The notes below the pieces were generated by a model that was not told the DNA's origin, made no database searches, and was given only the letters and a program-made list of their open reading frames with translations. From positions 629 to 27,816 of the forward strand of contig PYST01000443.1 of the NCBI GenBank assembly GCA_003049485.1: a stretch of DNA of 27,188 bases, in the 5' to 3' direction. The first letter of the stretch is position 1; every line of letters begins with the position of its first letter. A program made the position numbers and the translations under genes. The stretch is from Ophioceras dolichostomum (taxonomy: Eukaryota; Ascomycota; Sordariomycetes; Magnaporthales; Ophioceraceae). Shown piece by piece: positions 1 through 9,939 of the stretch.

Positions 1-94
1 CCCCCCCCCCCGGCCTTTCGACCGAACCCTCCAACTCCAACTCCCAACAACACCACCACCTCCACCTCCCCGGCGGCTCGCTCCCGAGGAAAAA

Positions 95-1274
95 TCATAC
101 AATCATCTGCGCGACGCCCTGGCCGCCGAGGGTCTTGCTCCCGACGAAGGCCTGCCCCTTGATGGCGGCCGCGAGGTAACAGAGGCCGGTCAAGGTCATG
201 AGGATGGCGGGGACGATGAGCGTGGAGACGTAGGCGAGGCACGAGAGGAACTGGACGAGCGCCATGACGCCGTACGCGGCCGCGCGCGTGTAGTTGGTAG
301 ATATCTTGCGGATGGCCGCGTCGAAGCCCGCCGAGGTGGGGCAGATGCGCAGCAGAAGGGGCACCTCGATGAAGATGATGATGAAGCCGGACACTCTGTT
401 GTGCGCGCGCATTACATTGATGGTCAGAGAGATATTTGGCGAGAGAGAGAGGGGGAGAGAGGTGGGGGAGAGGGTGGAGGAGAGGGAAAGAGAGGAAGTG
501 CGAGGCTGAAGCTTTGGTTGGGATGGGAGAGACATGGGGAGGACCCCTTGCTTGAATGGATGAGACGACTGGATCGGGAGAAAACAGTTACTCACAAAGC
601 AAGGGCCGCAAAGACGATGATCAAGGGCTTAAAGATGTTGAAAAAGTTCGCGATCCCCATCGCGAAGCAAAGGATCATGGACAGGATGCCGAGCCTAGGT
701 GAGAGAGGGGGGGAAAATTGCATCCTATGTTAGCACCTATCTCCCATTCCCAAGAGATCGGGATGCGAACGCATCCCTAGTTCTGAACAGTCTATCCGCA
801 CGGCGGCAGACTGCATCGAGCCCTCCGCCCCCCTTTCACTCAACAGGTGCCGCGCGCGCAGACGGGGTTTCATCGAGCTAGCTTAGCTTGCTAGCCTCGC
901 GCAACGGGCCGGCGTCGCCGGCCTTGCCGACCTCGGCAGGCGCCGGAGTTGAGTTGGGAGCGGAGCCACGCCTTGCGATCACGAGGTGTCCGGCAAGCCA
1001 TCGGAGGGACCCGGAGACGACGGCGCGAGCGAGCCGGGGCATAAGAAACGTGAGCTCTCGGCGAAGGAGACATGCGGGAGGTCTTACCATTGTCCGTAGA
1101 TACCTATTCGCCAGTTGGGAGAGGTGGTGGTTAGCTGGCGTCATACGTTTCGGACCGACCTCCTCAATCCCGATCGGTCGCGATGATGACGACGGACGGC
1201 TGGTGACGGGCAAGGGAGTGGAAGAAAAAAAACGTACTGAAGTTCCTAGTTTGGAACTCTTCCTTCAACGTCAT
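95..1274 (-). CDS. TVP18: Golgi apparatus membrane protein TVP18, four exons
   Basis: Small multi-pass membrane protein of late-Golgi (Tlg2-containing) vesicles, with a role in vesicle trafficking inferred from the yeast protein. Exons on the minus strand: 1274-1238, 1103-1088, 694-596, 395-95, giving 150 residues and a TGA stop. Yeast Tvp18 is of similar size (about 167). The N terminus reads MTLKEEFQTRNFSIYGQW, followed by a hydrophobic segment (about 19-53), the family block GFIIIFIEVPLLLRICPTS (about 54-72), two more hydrophobic stretches (about 90-128), and the very characteristic C terminus GQAFVGSKTLGGQGVAQMIV. Every junction keeps phase: donors GTACGT, GTAAGA and GTGAGT; acceptors TAG, TAG and CAG. 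Exon 2 has only 16 bases yet encodes the conserved Ile-Tyr-Gly-Gln-Trp, so it is probably genuine. The last intron (396-595) carries a pyrimidine-rich tract on the coding strand. The identity is secure; the microexon rests on homology and phase. Confidence 0.93.
439..498. repeat. GA-rich (plus) / CT-rich (minus) low-complexity tract inside TVP18 intron 3
   Basis: About 60 bases made almost only of G and A on the plus strand, with (GA)n runs. It lies inside the last TVP18 intron (396-595), so it reads as a long polypyrimidine tract in the pre-mRNA, 40-100 bases upstream of the CAG acceptor. It may simply be slippage-derived low complexity. Confidence 0.7.
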
Positions 1275-3124
1275 CTTGTCTGCGCTGTGTCAGGAGCTCG
1301 CCTCAATTGGCTTTTGTTTAAGAGGGGGTCTGCGTTGGTGGTCGCGGACCTCGACGGTATGTTCTTGTGCGCTGTGCTGATGTTGCTGTGCTGTGCTGGG
1401 CGAAGCTTCTTTCTAGCTTCGGTATCAACGGGGAAAAATGATCGATGATCAGGATAATGCTGGTCGTCTGGTTCGTGCGGTTTCGGGCCTCGTCGTCAAA
1501 GGGTGTTGATTTACTGGCGGCGATTGGAAAATACGACTTTGGTGATGGAAGGGAAACTGGAAATGTGTTTGTTTCTGGCTGCGGTTGTTGCGATAGTAAG
1601 CTTTGCTTTGCGTTGTTGCTGATGATGGATGGGCTGGATGGTAGTTGCGTTGCGTTGCGTCGCCACAACTAAAAATGTTTGAACGTTGTCTTGGCCTGTC
1701 TTTGTGAGAGTAGCTGGTGGGCACTGCTGCGGTGCTAGCGTGCTGTTCTGCTGGGGCACGGTATTTTCTGCGGCCGTGTTCTCCGGTCGGGAAGTCGGAA
1801 TACAAGTAGGATGGGGCCAGCAAAAGTGAGGCTGGGGTGGTAGGTGCTAAGAAATCCGAAACTGGACCTTTCCCCCGCCAAGTTTATAGGCGGCCGTGTC
1901 TCTGCTGCTGTGTCGCTGTGGTGAAAGTGCGTCGTAACTCCTTCGAGGCTCTGACCAACCAGGCGCACACACCACGATTTGCCGCCGCTGGCAAGTGATT
2001 TTTTGGGGGCCACACACACACAGCCTTTTCGAAACAGGACCTTCAGACAACTGAGGCAGGCGCTCGGGTGAGAATGGGATGGGATGCTAGGAACGTGAAC
2101 ATGCGGAATGGACTCTTTGTATCAGCATCTCACGTGGGACGAACGGCCATTCCCAAGCAAGGTCACGTTTCTTGATGGCCAGAACAGGTGGGTGGTATAT
2201 AATAGAGCACCAATATCCACCCCTCTCCCCCCTCCCTTTCTTTTGTAACTGTCCGGGTTGGTTGATCTTCCCGTCGTCGTCGGTCGCACACGCAACGGCG
2301 TGGTAGGCACCAGTTTACAACTTCTTTCCGGCTACAAAGTGCATTCATTCGGGTAGTAGGCCCCGTCTCTCTGACAGGCAGGCAGCCGAGTCAGCGGGCC
2401 GGCCGTTGACGCAGCTCGTTAGTGGTTATGACGCGTCCGCGACCCAAACCTCGTGGCAGTGCCAGCAGACGACAAAATCCACACAAAGCCAAGCGACGTA
2501 CTACATTCTCATGCCAAGGTCCCCGATGACGGCGCTGGGGGTTACTTATTACAGAGCGGCAACCAGCAGTTTGGCTTACACAAGTGGTTTGTGTGTATGT
2601 GAACATAATGCTGCCAAGACTGATGCGCGGCTCTGTAAGTGAAGTTTGTAGGTACCCAATAAGTCGAAGCCCCTATCAGGCATCGATATCCGGATCTGCA
2701 TGGGACACAGTTGGTATCGGGTTTTGAGGAGGTATTGAAAATTAGAAAGAATCCCAGGGCGATCTATTCCGCCATTATTTCGTGCCTATCGAGACTACTT
2801 CTTTCTCTCAGATGCAGGTTGGCCCGGCTCTCGAAGCCAAAGAGCACACAACACATCACAAACCTGATCGCCACCGCGAAGCCTCCCTCTCCTCTAGTGA
2901 ACCGAAAATGTAGTCTTCCTCCCCCCAAGCTCCCCGAAACCAAGCTCAAATCGCTACACAGCAGGAAATCATGATTCATTTTATTCTGCCCCCTTGAAGC
3001 TCCTGGCTCTCTCACTTCGAACTCTCAGGGATATAACTAAATCCACCACTACATGTCCTCCACCTCTATGCCATTTAGACGTCGTGCGCAAGCGCGACGC
3101 AGTGTTCCATCAATCCCGTCAACT
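1275..3124. other. Intergenic: TVP18 upstream region and NTF2 3' flank
   Basis: No coding region that I can support. The short open frames on both strands lack family resemblance and have no consistent codon use. Upstream of TVP18 there is a (GCGTT)n-like patch at about 1646-1662 and a CA run at about 2011-2022. A TATA-like stretch (TATATAATA) lies at 2196-2204, about 0.9 kb from the TVP18 ATG. None of these can be assigned as a core promoter without transcript starts. The NTF2 3' UTR should fall in roughly the last few hundred bases before 3125, but I see no clear polyadenylation hexamer. Confidence 0.5.
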
Positions 3125-4103
3125 TTAACCCAAGACGAGCTTGAAGATGTCGTTGAGCGCGTACCACCGGTCGCCGTCCTTGAGGAGATAGAAGACCTGG
3201 GTGAAGTTCATTGGTCGTTGCTCCTCGTCGACAAGGAGCTGGCCGGTGACGAGGATCATGATGCCGTTGTGGATCGTGGTCTGCACGTTTAGTGTCGAGA
3301 CCTGGTGCTGGACACGCTCGAAAGGCAGGCTCTACAAAGCGGTCGACGTAGCGTAATGGGCCTGAAGTTAGCAAAGCTGACCTTTATCTGTCTCCTCCAC
3401 CCCGTCCCGTCCCTCCTGAGGACCTACAACCGGTGAGGGAAGGGAGCTCCGGTGCAGGAGATAAAAGAGTCTCTAGGTACGCACCCCCAGCTTCTCGGCG
3501 ATGCCGGCCTTGCCCTTGTGATCGGACGTCTCGAAGCTAAGGACCGAGTGGTCGGTCTATATGTATGTGTATAAGCGAAGCAACACCATGTTGCCGTCGT
3601 GATCCGTCAGTCTGTTTTCTTGCGCCAGCCGGTGCAGGGCCGTATGCACGTCATAACAACGCGACCTATAGGAAGCCTGCAGGAAAACCTCTCAGCTTAG
3701 GGGGAGGAGCCATGACGTACGTAGACCAGGTTCACCCACGCGAGACGCGCATCCTTGCCCTTGTCGAACTCCTGGTAGTACATCTGAACGAACTCTCCTG
3801 GAAGGAGTCCCTCGTCATCAGTTTGGTGTCTTTCGTTCGCGCGCAGCGTTGAACAGTAATATCTTGGCGGCGGCGGAGGGTGAGGAGGAGGAGGACCTAC
3901 TCGCGATAGCTTCGGGAGCTGTTATTTTCCCCTTGCATTAGCATCATAAAACATGTTTTCCTTTTGCGTGTGAGGCTCGGCGCGAGGGCGGATGGGCGCC
4001 TAGGCAACGATGCGAGACGCTTGCTCGTTCGTTGCGCAAACAACCAACCAGGCTTGATGCGAAATCGTAGAGGTCCTTCTGGGAGGGCTCACTTACACGT
4101 CAT
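3125..4103 (-). CDS. Nuclear transport factor 2 (NTF2) family protein, five exons
   Basis: NTF2 imports Ran-GDP into the nucleus and binds FxFG nucleoporins as a homodimer. Exons on the minus strand: 4103-4097, 3918-3901, 3797-3721, 3556-3485, 3331-3125. They join in phase to 126 residues, the usual NTF2 length (about 125), with a TAA stop. It begins MTSPEAIAREFVQMYYQEFD. Family landmarks in order: EFVQMYYQEFD (about 10-20), SVLSFETSDHKGKAGIAEKL (38-57), LPFERVQHQVSTL (about 60-72), VTGQLLVDEEQRPMNFTQVF (about 86-105) and the end WYALNDIFKLVLG. The acidic positions used for Ran binding in animal NTF2 appear to have counterparts in the SFE and VDEE segments. The first exon carries only ATG ACG T and the second only 18 bases, so the amino terminus is the least certain part. 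The protein is more divergent than most fungal NTF2, so a paralogue is possible and no symbol is given. Confidence 0.87.
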
Positions 4104-4361
4104 CTTGACTGATTTTCCGCGATAGGTTTGTGCTTGTGCGGGTGTACTTGGGGGAGAGCCTCTTTGCCGTGGAATGTTCGACCTTAACAAAAGAAGGAAG
4201 GGAGAGAAAAAGCGGTAGTCCGTTGGTAAAGGAGGTGGAGGACAACCAAGGCAGTTCGATCGCATCAGAGGGGTCACATATAAAATTGAAGGTGGGGTAA
4301 CACTCAGCTGGTGGGGCCTGGAGCTCTCCGGGATTATGTCATCCGCCAACACGCCCAACGA

Positions 4362-4381
4362 TTTTTTTTTTTAAAAAAAAA
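4362..4381. promoter_or_regulatory. Poly(dT:dA) tract upstream of NTF2
   Basis: Eleven T followed directly by nine A, a self-complementary homopolymer tract about 260 bases upstream of the NTF2 ATG. In fungi such tracts often disfavour nucleosomes and mark promoters; that role here is inferred only from position and composition. Confidence 0.35.
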
Positions 4382-4479
4382 CAGAGGGCCTCCAAAAAAG
4401 AAGCCCAACTTCTTTCTTCATCCATCTTCATCCATTCTATGGACACATGGGGTTGACGATAGGACGGCCCGCGAGCTGT

Positions 4480-4495
4480 TTCTCTCTCTCTCTCC
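4480..4495. repeat. CT dinucleotide repeat
   Basis: A short uninterrupted TC run in the NTF2 upstream region. CT-rich patches are common in promoters of filamentous fungi, but I see no further support for a function. Confidence 0.7.
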
Positions 4496-5633
4496 GTCAC
4501 TCTCTGTAAGGTATGTACTCGTTTTTCTCCTTGTCTCACGTCTACCATCGGGCTCATACTTCACTTATCTTTCAATGATGACATACTCTTCTTAAGAACG
4601 GCCAACTGAATTGTTCCATGTTGATTCAAAACAAACAAATCAAGCTCAACAGTCTGATCATGCCCAAAGCACTACTCTCCCTGTTGCCTGTGACGTTTCG
4701 TCGCGTGTCATACCGAGCTCAAAGGGCTGGTGACTAACATCTGGTTCTTAGATCCCGCGCTGTGTTTTGAGGGACCGTCATCGGGTGAGGCATGAGTCTT
4801 ATCTTCTCACGTCTGCCTGTCAATACCTGCTTTGTCTTGTCGGGCATCACTCGCCTCGCCTCTGGGCCGCAGATTGGAACCAGATGGAACTGTGTGGAGG
4901 TAGGTGGTAGATAGCGCCGGCCGCCTGGCGTGGGCCACGCATGGTCTGCTTGGCCGACCTCGACGCGTTGGCCTCTGAACAGTCATGCCGTGATGTGGCA
5001 TCTCCCATCTCCTTATCTAGACTCATAATAAATACATAGGTACCTACCAATCTACCCAGCTGGACTAGCATGCCGAAAACCTACCCTTGTGTGTACCTGA
5101 ACATCCTCTCCACCATGGGTATCACTGAAGTCTTGGTATAGTACAGACTGGGGAACGTTGGCCAGCCGGCCGAGGCACAAAGCAGGGAAGATCACAGCAG
5201 AGCGCCAGGGAATATGGCTCCCCAGGAGGTACACTCCATCGCACCTCAGGGAGAGGCTATCACAAGCTAAAGGACCAAAAAGAGCACAGTGAAGAGAAAG
5301 TACCATTGCACATCTTGCTCCAGAATGAAAAAAAAAGGAGAACACCTTTCGGTATCAGAAATATGTACCCCATACCGGGCACCGAAGGGCGACCCTACTG
5401 CCCATGGTTATCTCTCTCTATGGGTACAACCAACAACGCAATAAGCCAAAAGACAAAGGAAAAGCACAAAGCAAAAAAATCCACAGATGACTGTCGGCCG
5501 CTAGTCATCGCCTCGCCGCCCCTTCACTGGTCGCGGAAGAGAACCAAATATTGTTGCTCCCTCTTCGGCGTGTTGATCTGTTAGTGAAAGAAAAGGAGGC
5601 CGGGAGGAGGAAGATAGGAGGAGGTCCACGATC

Positions 5634-5656
5634 TATCCATCCATCCATCCATCCAT
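5634..5656. repeat. CATC tetranucleotide microsatellite
   Basis: About five copies of a CATC-type unit in the 3' flank of the DUF7918-like gene. A similar run occurs at 25565-25595. Confidence 0.8.
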
Positions 5657-6341
5657 GACCTTTTTTCCCCCTTCTTCCTACATATCTCACATCCCAAATG
5701 GCATATTGCATGCCCTCCATTCCCCTCTGTTGTTCAATCGCCGAGTCCCCCATCCTCATCTATCCAGCACAAGCAAAGAATTTTTTTTACCCAATTCAGC
5801 AAGAAAGGATATTTTCAGTAGCAAGGCAGATAGGTAAGAGAGGTAGGTAGAGATATAACAAGGGGGTCGGGGTCCGAGTCCGCGTCCGCGTCCGTCTCGC
5901 TTCCTGAGAATGGTAATGTCCCTCAGAGATGATGGTGGTGAGTTGTGTGAGACGGTGTCGACGTGAATGGCGCCCCCGTCTCGTCGTGACCGAGCCTTTT
6001 CTGAAGGAAGGGCGGGCGGGCACTCTAATTCCGAGGTGCCGTTTCCGGGTCCCTCCCCTCGCTCGCACACCTTCTCTTCTCCCTCATCTTGTTTTTGCCC
6101 TAACTCCATCCTTTGTTGGCAAAACCCATTTGAATTTGACAAAGTAATATTCTTCTGCTCGCTCGACCTCTTCAAGACTCAACCCTGGAGAAGAGAAGAA
6201 AAACTCGGCGGGCTGGCGGACTTGACTGGACGGGTTAGTGGACACGGAGGGAAAGAGGCGACCGTCAAAGTCAAGTGTTCACACCTCTGAGACAGACAGA
6301 CAGGTAGACAGACCCCCTATGTAGCTAGCTGGCCAGCTGAC

Positions 6342-8411
6342 TCACAGCTCCTCCTCCTCTTCCTTGATCTCTTCCTTGATGTGGGGAGGCGGTTGCTGCT
6401 GGAGTGGTGGTCCCAGGTTCAAGTTACTCGGGTTCGCGGCGGCCGAGCCACCGCCGCCCTGCTGCTGCTGCTGCACACCCGCGAGGATGCCGCCGAGCCC
6501 CGCGGCCCTCGACAGCTGATCGTCGTGTAGGCTCGGCCGGTGCTTCTTGAGCGGGCTTCCGATGACCGACTCGTCGGGCAGGCCGCCTCCTGCTCCCCCG
6601 CCGGCGCTGCCGCCGAATGTGATGGGACCGCTACCACTAGCGGCTCCGGTGCCGATGGCACTAGGGGCAGGCTTAATGCTGTCCCCGAGCAGGCCCTTCG
6701 CGTCGGGCGGCGTAGACGATAGGCCGAGTCCGAGTCCGAGTCCGAGTCCGCCGCCAGGGATGGGTGGGGTGCCCCTCGGCGAGTCGCGCGGCAGGCTGCC
6801 TGGGTATTGTGGCGGCGGCCCCAACGCCCCCCCGCTGCCGCTGGCGCCGGTGGGGGTGGCTCCCCCCGCGATGCTGTCCGGGTCTGCTGACCGAGCCCTC
6901 TTGAGCTGTTGAAGGAATGAGAAAATGCCAAGACCTTTAGAGTTGTTGCTGCTGGTGTTGTCAGAGGAGATGAAGTTGTTGAAGTTGCTACTAACGTGAA
7001 TGCGCTCGACTCCGTCGGCTAGCTCGCCTGAGAATTTGGACTCCTCGGGGCTCATCTTGCCGCCGGCGTCGGTCGGGTCGACGTCCTTTTCGTCGATGTC
7101 CTCCATTTTGCCGGTGACGTAGTCGTCGTCCACATCGCTGTCTGAATCGGCGTCCATGGCCGCAGGGCTGCCTGCGTTGGACTTCTTTCTTGACTTGCGC
7201 CGCCGCGATGCCTCGGCGTCCTGGTCGCGGAAGGTCGAGAAACCTACTGTGCCGGTCGTCTTGAGGGGGCCGAGCTTGGGAAGCTCCAGCTGGGTGGATC
7301 GTCGCTTGGTGGCGCTCGAGGGGGTCCCTTGGTTCCTAGTCGTGGGGAGTATGTTCATCTTCTCGAGTTGGCCTGTGCTGGCAACGTTAGAGCCGTGATC
7401 TTTGTCGTGCAGTCCGAAACCGAACTGGTACATCAACTTACGCCTGCCGCGGTAGAAGAAGGTGAAGGTCGCGTAGGGCTTGTCTGGCCCGTCGATGCCA
7501 GTCACTGTCTGGGTGCTGATCGTCTTCGGGTCTAGGCTCTTCGGCTTCGCGAAGCTCGTCGTGTGCTCAACGTCCGCGCCTACAGCGCCGCCGCCGCCGT
7601 TCTGATTCCCTATATCAGTGTCGTCGTCGTCGTCGTGCGCGTCGAACTGTGGCGAGTACTCGCCCTTCTTGATCTCTCCCGAGGCGAGCACGCGGAACAT
7701 CGCGACCTTGATCTGGCCCGTGGACTCAGGTATGTCATCATCCGAGGAGTCATCGGAGTCGTCAGAGTTGGAGTGGAAGTCTGTCGGCATGGGTGAGTCG
7801 CCGCTCCTAGCGGCCGCAGCAGCCTTCTCCTGCCGGCGCTGCTTCTTTTCGTACTTTTGCCGCCGCTTCTCCACCTTGTCCGCCGCATCGTGGCCGGTCA
7901 GGTCTAGGCCGTTGAGCCACCGCTCCAGAGCAACTTCCCGAAACAAGAACTCCCTCTCAGCAAGGCCGCCGCCCTCAGACTCGGGCACCTGGACCCACCT
8001 GCTGTTCACCCACGTCTCCTCGCCTGGACGCAACAGCGTGGCGACCTCCTCTTTCGCCCGGCCGTCAAAGTAGATGTAGGCTGCGATCGTCTCATTTTCG
8101 GACGAGGTGAGTGGTATGTAGGGCGAGACGCTAATTCCCTGTCCAGGGGCGCCGACGATGTGGGGCCGAGGGTTTGGGTTGTCCTCCGTTGGCTTCAGGG
8201 TCGAGTATGGAATCGCGAGGCCCTTGGTGAGTAGCGTGATGGAAATGGCGAACTTTGCTGGCTCCTGCACGCCCGTGTCCGGATTCAAAGTCGGTTCGGG
8301 CACTGGGATGTACGAGGTTACGCGGGAGACTCGTGATTGCCTCACTATGCCGAACTCCTCCAGCGCGCCGTTGGCGTGAATGCTCACCGCAATGCCCTTG
8401 TAGCAGGGCAT
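6342..8411 (-). CDS. DUF7918-like, probably nuclear protein with disordered acidic C terminus
   Basis: Single uninterrupted frame of 689 residues. The ATG at 8411 sits in an excellent context (GCCACC before ATG), and an in-frame stop lies at 8475-8477, so this start is well supported. Residues 1 to about 170 look like the fungal DUF7918 fold: an opening such as YKGIAVSIHANGALEEFGI, then AAYIYFDGRAKEEVATLLRPG near 110-130 and EREFLFREVALERW near 152-165. A second conserved part spans about 233-331 (QIKVAMFRV ... YATFTFFYRGRRKLMYQFGF). Between them lies a basic stretch (VEKRRQKYEKKQRRQEK, about 180-196) and an Asp/Ser-rich acidic loop. The tail (332-689) is low complexity, with a basic patch RRRKSRKKS near 403-411, a (Leu-Gly)n repeat near residues 552-562, a PLKKHRP patch, a short Gln run, and a final IKEEIKEEEEEL. 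The basic patches suggest nuclear location. DUF7918 has no known biochemical role; I assign no function. Confidence 0.76.
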   Translation of the reverse strand: MPCYKGIAVSIHANGALEEFGIVRQSRVSRVTSYIPVPEPTLNPDTGVQEPAKFAISITLLTKGLAIPYSTLKPTEDNPNPRPHIVGAPGQGISVSPYIPLTSSENETIAAYIYFDGRAKEEVATLLRPGEETWVNSRWVQVPESEGGGLAEREFLFREVALERWLNGLDLTGHDAADKVEKRRQKYEKKQRRQEKAAAAARSGDSPMPTDFHSNSDDSDDSSDDDIPESTGQIKVAMFRVLASGEIKKGEYSPQFDAHDDDDDTDIGNQNGGGGAVGADVEHTTSFAKPKSLDPKTISTQTVTGIDGPDKPYATFTFFYRGRRKLMYQFGFGLHDKDHGSNVASTGQLEKMNILPTTRNQGTPSSATKRRSTQLELPKLGPLKTTGTVGFSTFRDQDAEASRRRKSRKKSNAGSPAAMDADSDSDVDDDYVTGKMEDIDEKDVDPTDAGGKMSPEESKFSGELADGVERIHVSSNFNNFISSDNTSSNNSKGLGIFSFLQQLKRARSADPDSIAGGATPTGASGSGGALGPPPQYPGSLPRDSPRGTPPIPGGGLGLGLGLGLSSTPPDAKGLLGDSIKPAPSAIGTGAASGSGPITFGGSAGGGAGGGLPDESVIGSPLKKHRPSLHDDQLSRAAGLGGILAGVQQQQQGGGGSAAANPSNLNLGPPLQQQPPPHIKEEIKEEEEEL
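6725..6751. repeat. Hexanucleotide repeat encoding (Leu-Gly)n in the DUF7918-like protein
   Basis: Tandem six-base units (CCGAGT on the plus strand) inside the coding region, read on the minus strand as alternating Leu and Gly for about eleven residues. The unit keeps the reading frame, so copy-number change would only lengthen or shorten the linker. Confidence 0.85.
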
Positions 8412-9939
8412 GGTGGCGGTAGGGAAGGGGAAGGGGCGCCGTGCTGGGTCGGAAGTCGGAACCTGCTGTCTGTCCTAGATGCTGTCGAATTTGAGTGGTA
8501 TCGCGCCTGTGTTGAGTAATAAATGAGCTGAGCTGCGCGTCGTCTTTTGAGAGTGGTGCAGGAAGCTTGCTCTGCTGCAGGGGAACGAACAGCTTATGTG
8601 GTTCCTCCCTTGATTCGACCGACCGAGCAATGACGGAGCGGTGGGCAACAACTCAGGCGGTCGACGGCAGGACGGAGCGGAGAGCACCCTGACGAGTGAG
8701 AGGAAGCCGGATCGGTTCGGAAACCGTGGCAGCAGCCGCAGCGGGGAAAGCGGTTCTTCACGGCTTCGTGTGCGACGCCGGGAATCGAGACTTCTCAACG
8801 ACGGCGAGGGCGACTGGTTGGGCGGTGACGACGATAAACATACAGCAAAGACTGTGTGGGGAAGGATGCCCGCATAGGTCGCTCCAGGAGGGGTCTTGTC
8901 GGCTAGGAGGACCAACGGCAGGCGGAGAGAGGGGAAAACGAATAAATAAAATGCAGAAGAGCAGACTCCGCGCAACAAACCAGCCGCCTTGGGGGAGAGG
9001 GGACAGTGTATCGTCGTGTCCGCAAGCCGCAGCTGTTTTTCGTGTGGTTGCGGGGAAGCAAGCTGGAGCAAAATAAATGAGGCGAAGAGAGAAGAGGCTG
9101 AGAGCGGTGGACAGACGACGGCGGGTGGTGATTGGAGACCGACCACCCTAGCGCACGGGGTAAGTAACGAGCAGCGCTGTTAGCTTCAGGTGACGGCTTG
9201 TGCCCAGCACGAACGCTGCTTATGCTCAGGATCTCCCAATCTGCTGCTTCGGCCCACGGGAGAACTTTGGGGCGGTAGACCGAGATTTGGGGCCAGAAGG
9301 GGCCAAAAAATACACGAAAGAGTGACTCTTACAAGCCAAGAGCAAAAATATGCAGGGTGGAAAGAGGGACAAGGCAAGTAAGGGATCGCGTTTCCGTGTG
9401 TGCAGCACGACGAGAGAGAATTATTTGGCACACACACGTTCGAAATGCTGCAATGCTGTCGCTCGTGTGATCAGTCTTCCTGTTTGGCATGCGCCAGAGT
9501 AACCTGTACCGGGAGGTTTGTTCTAGTGGGTCAGGTGCGGGTAGCAGAGGAAGGAAGGGATCAGACGAACGTACAGGAAAACTGACGCCAGGGCGGATTG
9601 CAGCCGCGACAAACTGCAATTAGATGATGTTGCAACAGCTTCAATGGTCAATGGTGCCTCTTTTTCTCTCTCAAAATCGAATGCTCGCAAGAGAAATTTC
9701 TAATTACAACAAAACGTCTCGTGATATTAGTACTCTCCTCACTTCTTTATTGGAAATCGCATCCAGTAAGGCTTCTCTCGACATGTAGACAATAGATGAT
9801 GGACTTTGTTATCAGGCACGCATGTAGCGGGGGTATTATTGGTTTGAGTGAGATTCCGTTGGAAACAATGAGACCTATGAGAAGAACAATGGCGCCAAAA
9901 CGCCAGACATCACAACAAAAGTGAGGAACCTCAACGCAG
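8412..9939. other. Intergenic: upstream region of the DUF7918-like gene and 3' flank of seipin
   Basis: About 1.5 kb without a supportable gene. A minus-strand open frame at 8475-9146 is in the same frame as the downstream gene but is closed by the stop at 8475-8477. Its sequence is Ser/Pro/Leu-rich with no recognisable domain, so I read it as leader or promoter DNA. I see no clear TATA element or terminator. Confidence 0.5.

Larger units (their letters stand above)
4104..6341. other. Intergenic: NTF2 upstream region and 3' flank of the DUF7918-like gene
   Basis: A 2.2-kb stretch with no gene I can support. It holds a perfect T11A9 tract (4362-4381), a CT dinucleotide run (4480-4495), a CATC tetranucleotide run (5634-5656), a GTCCGC/GTCCGA hexamer patch (about 5870-5897) and a GACA run (about 6291-6313). 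A plus-strand donor, branch and acceptor combination (GTATGT at 4511, CTAAC at 4734, TTCTTAG ending 4751) has no coding sequence around it. The minus-strand open frame at 5052-5345 resembles no family I know. Confidence 0.5.

Noticed and set aside
6419..6931. 170-codon minus-strand frame inside the DUF7918-like gene
   Set aside because: It is a shifted-frame shadow of the low-complexity tail, rich in Ser, Arg and Ala.
8475..9146. 223-codon minus-strand frame upstream of, and in frame with, the DUF7918-like gene
   Set aside because: A stop at 8475-8477 separates it from the gene, the ATG at 8411 has a near-perfect context, and the sequence is Ser/Pro/Leu low complexity with no splice pair that I could use to join it.
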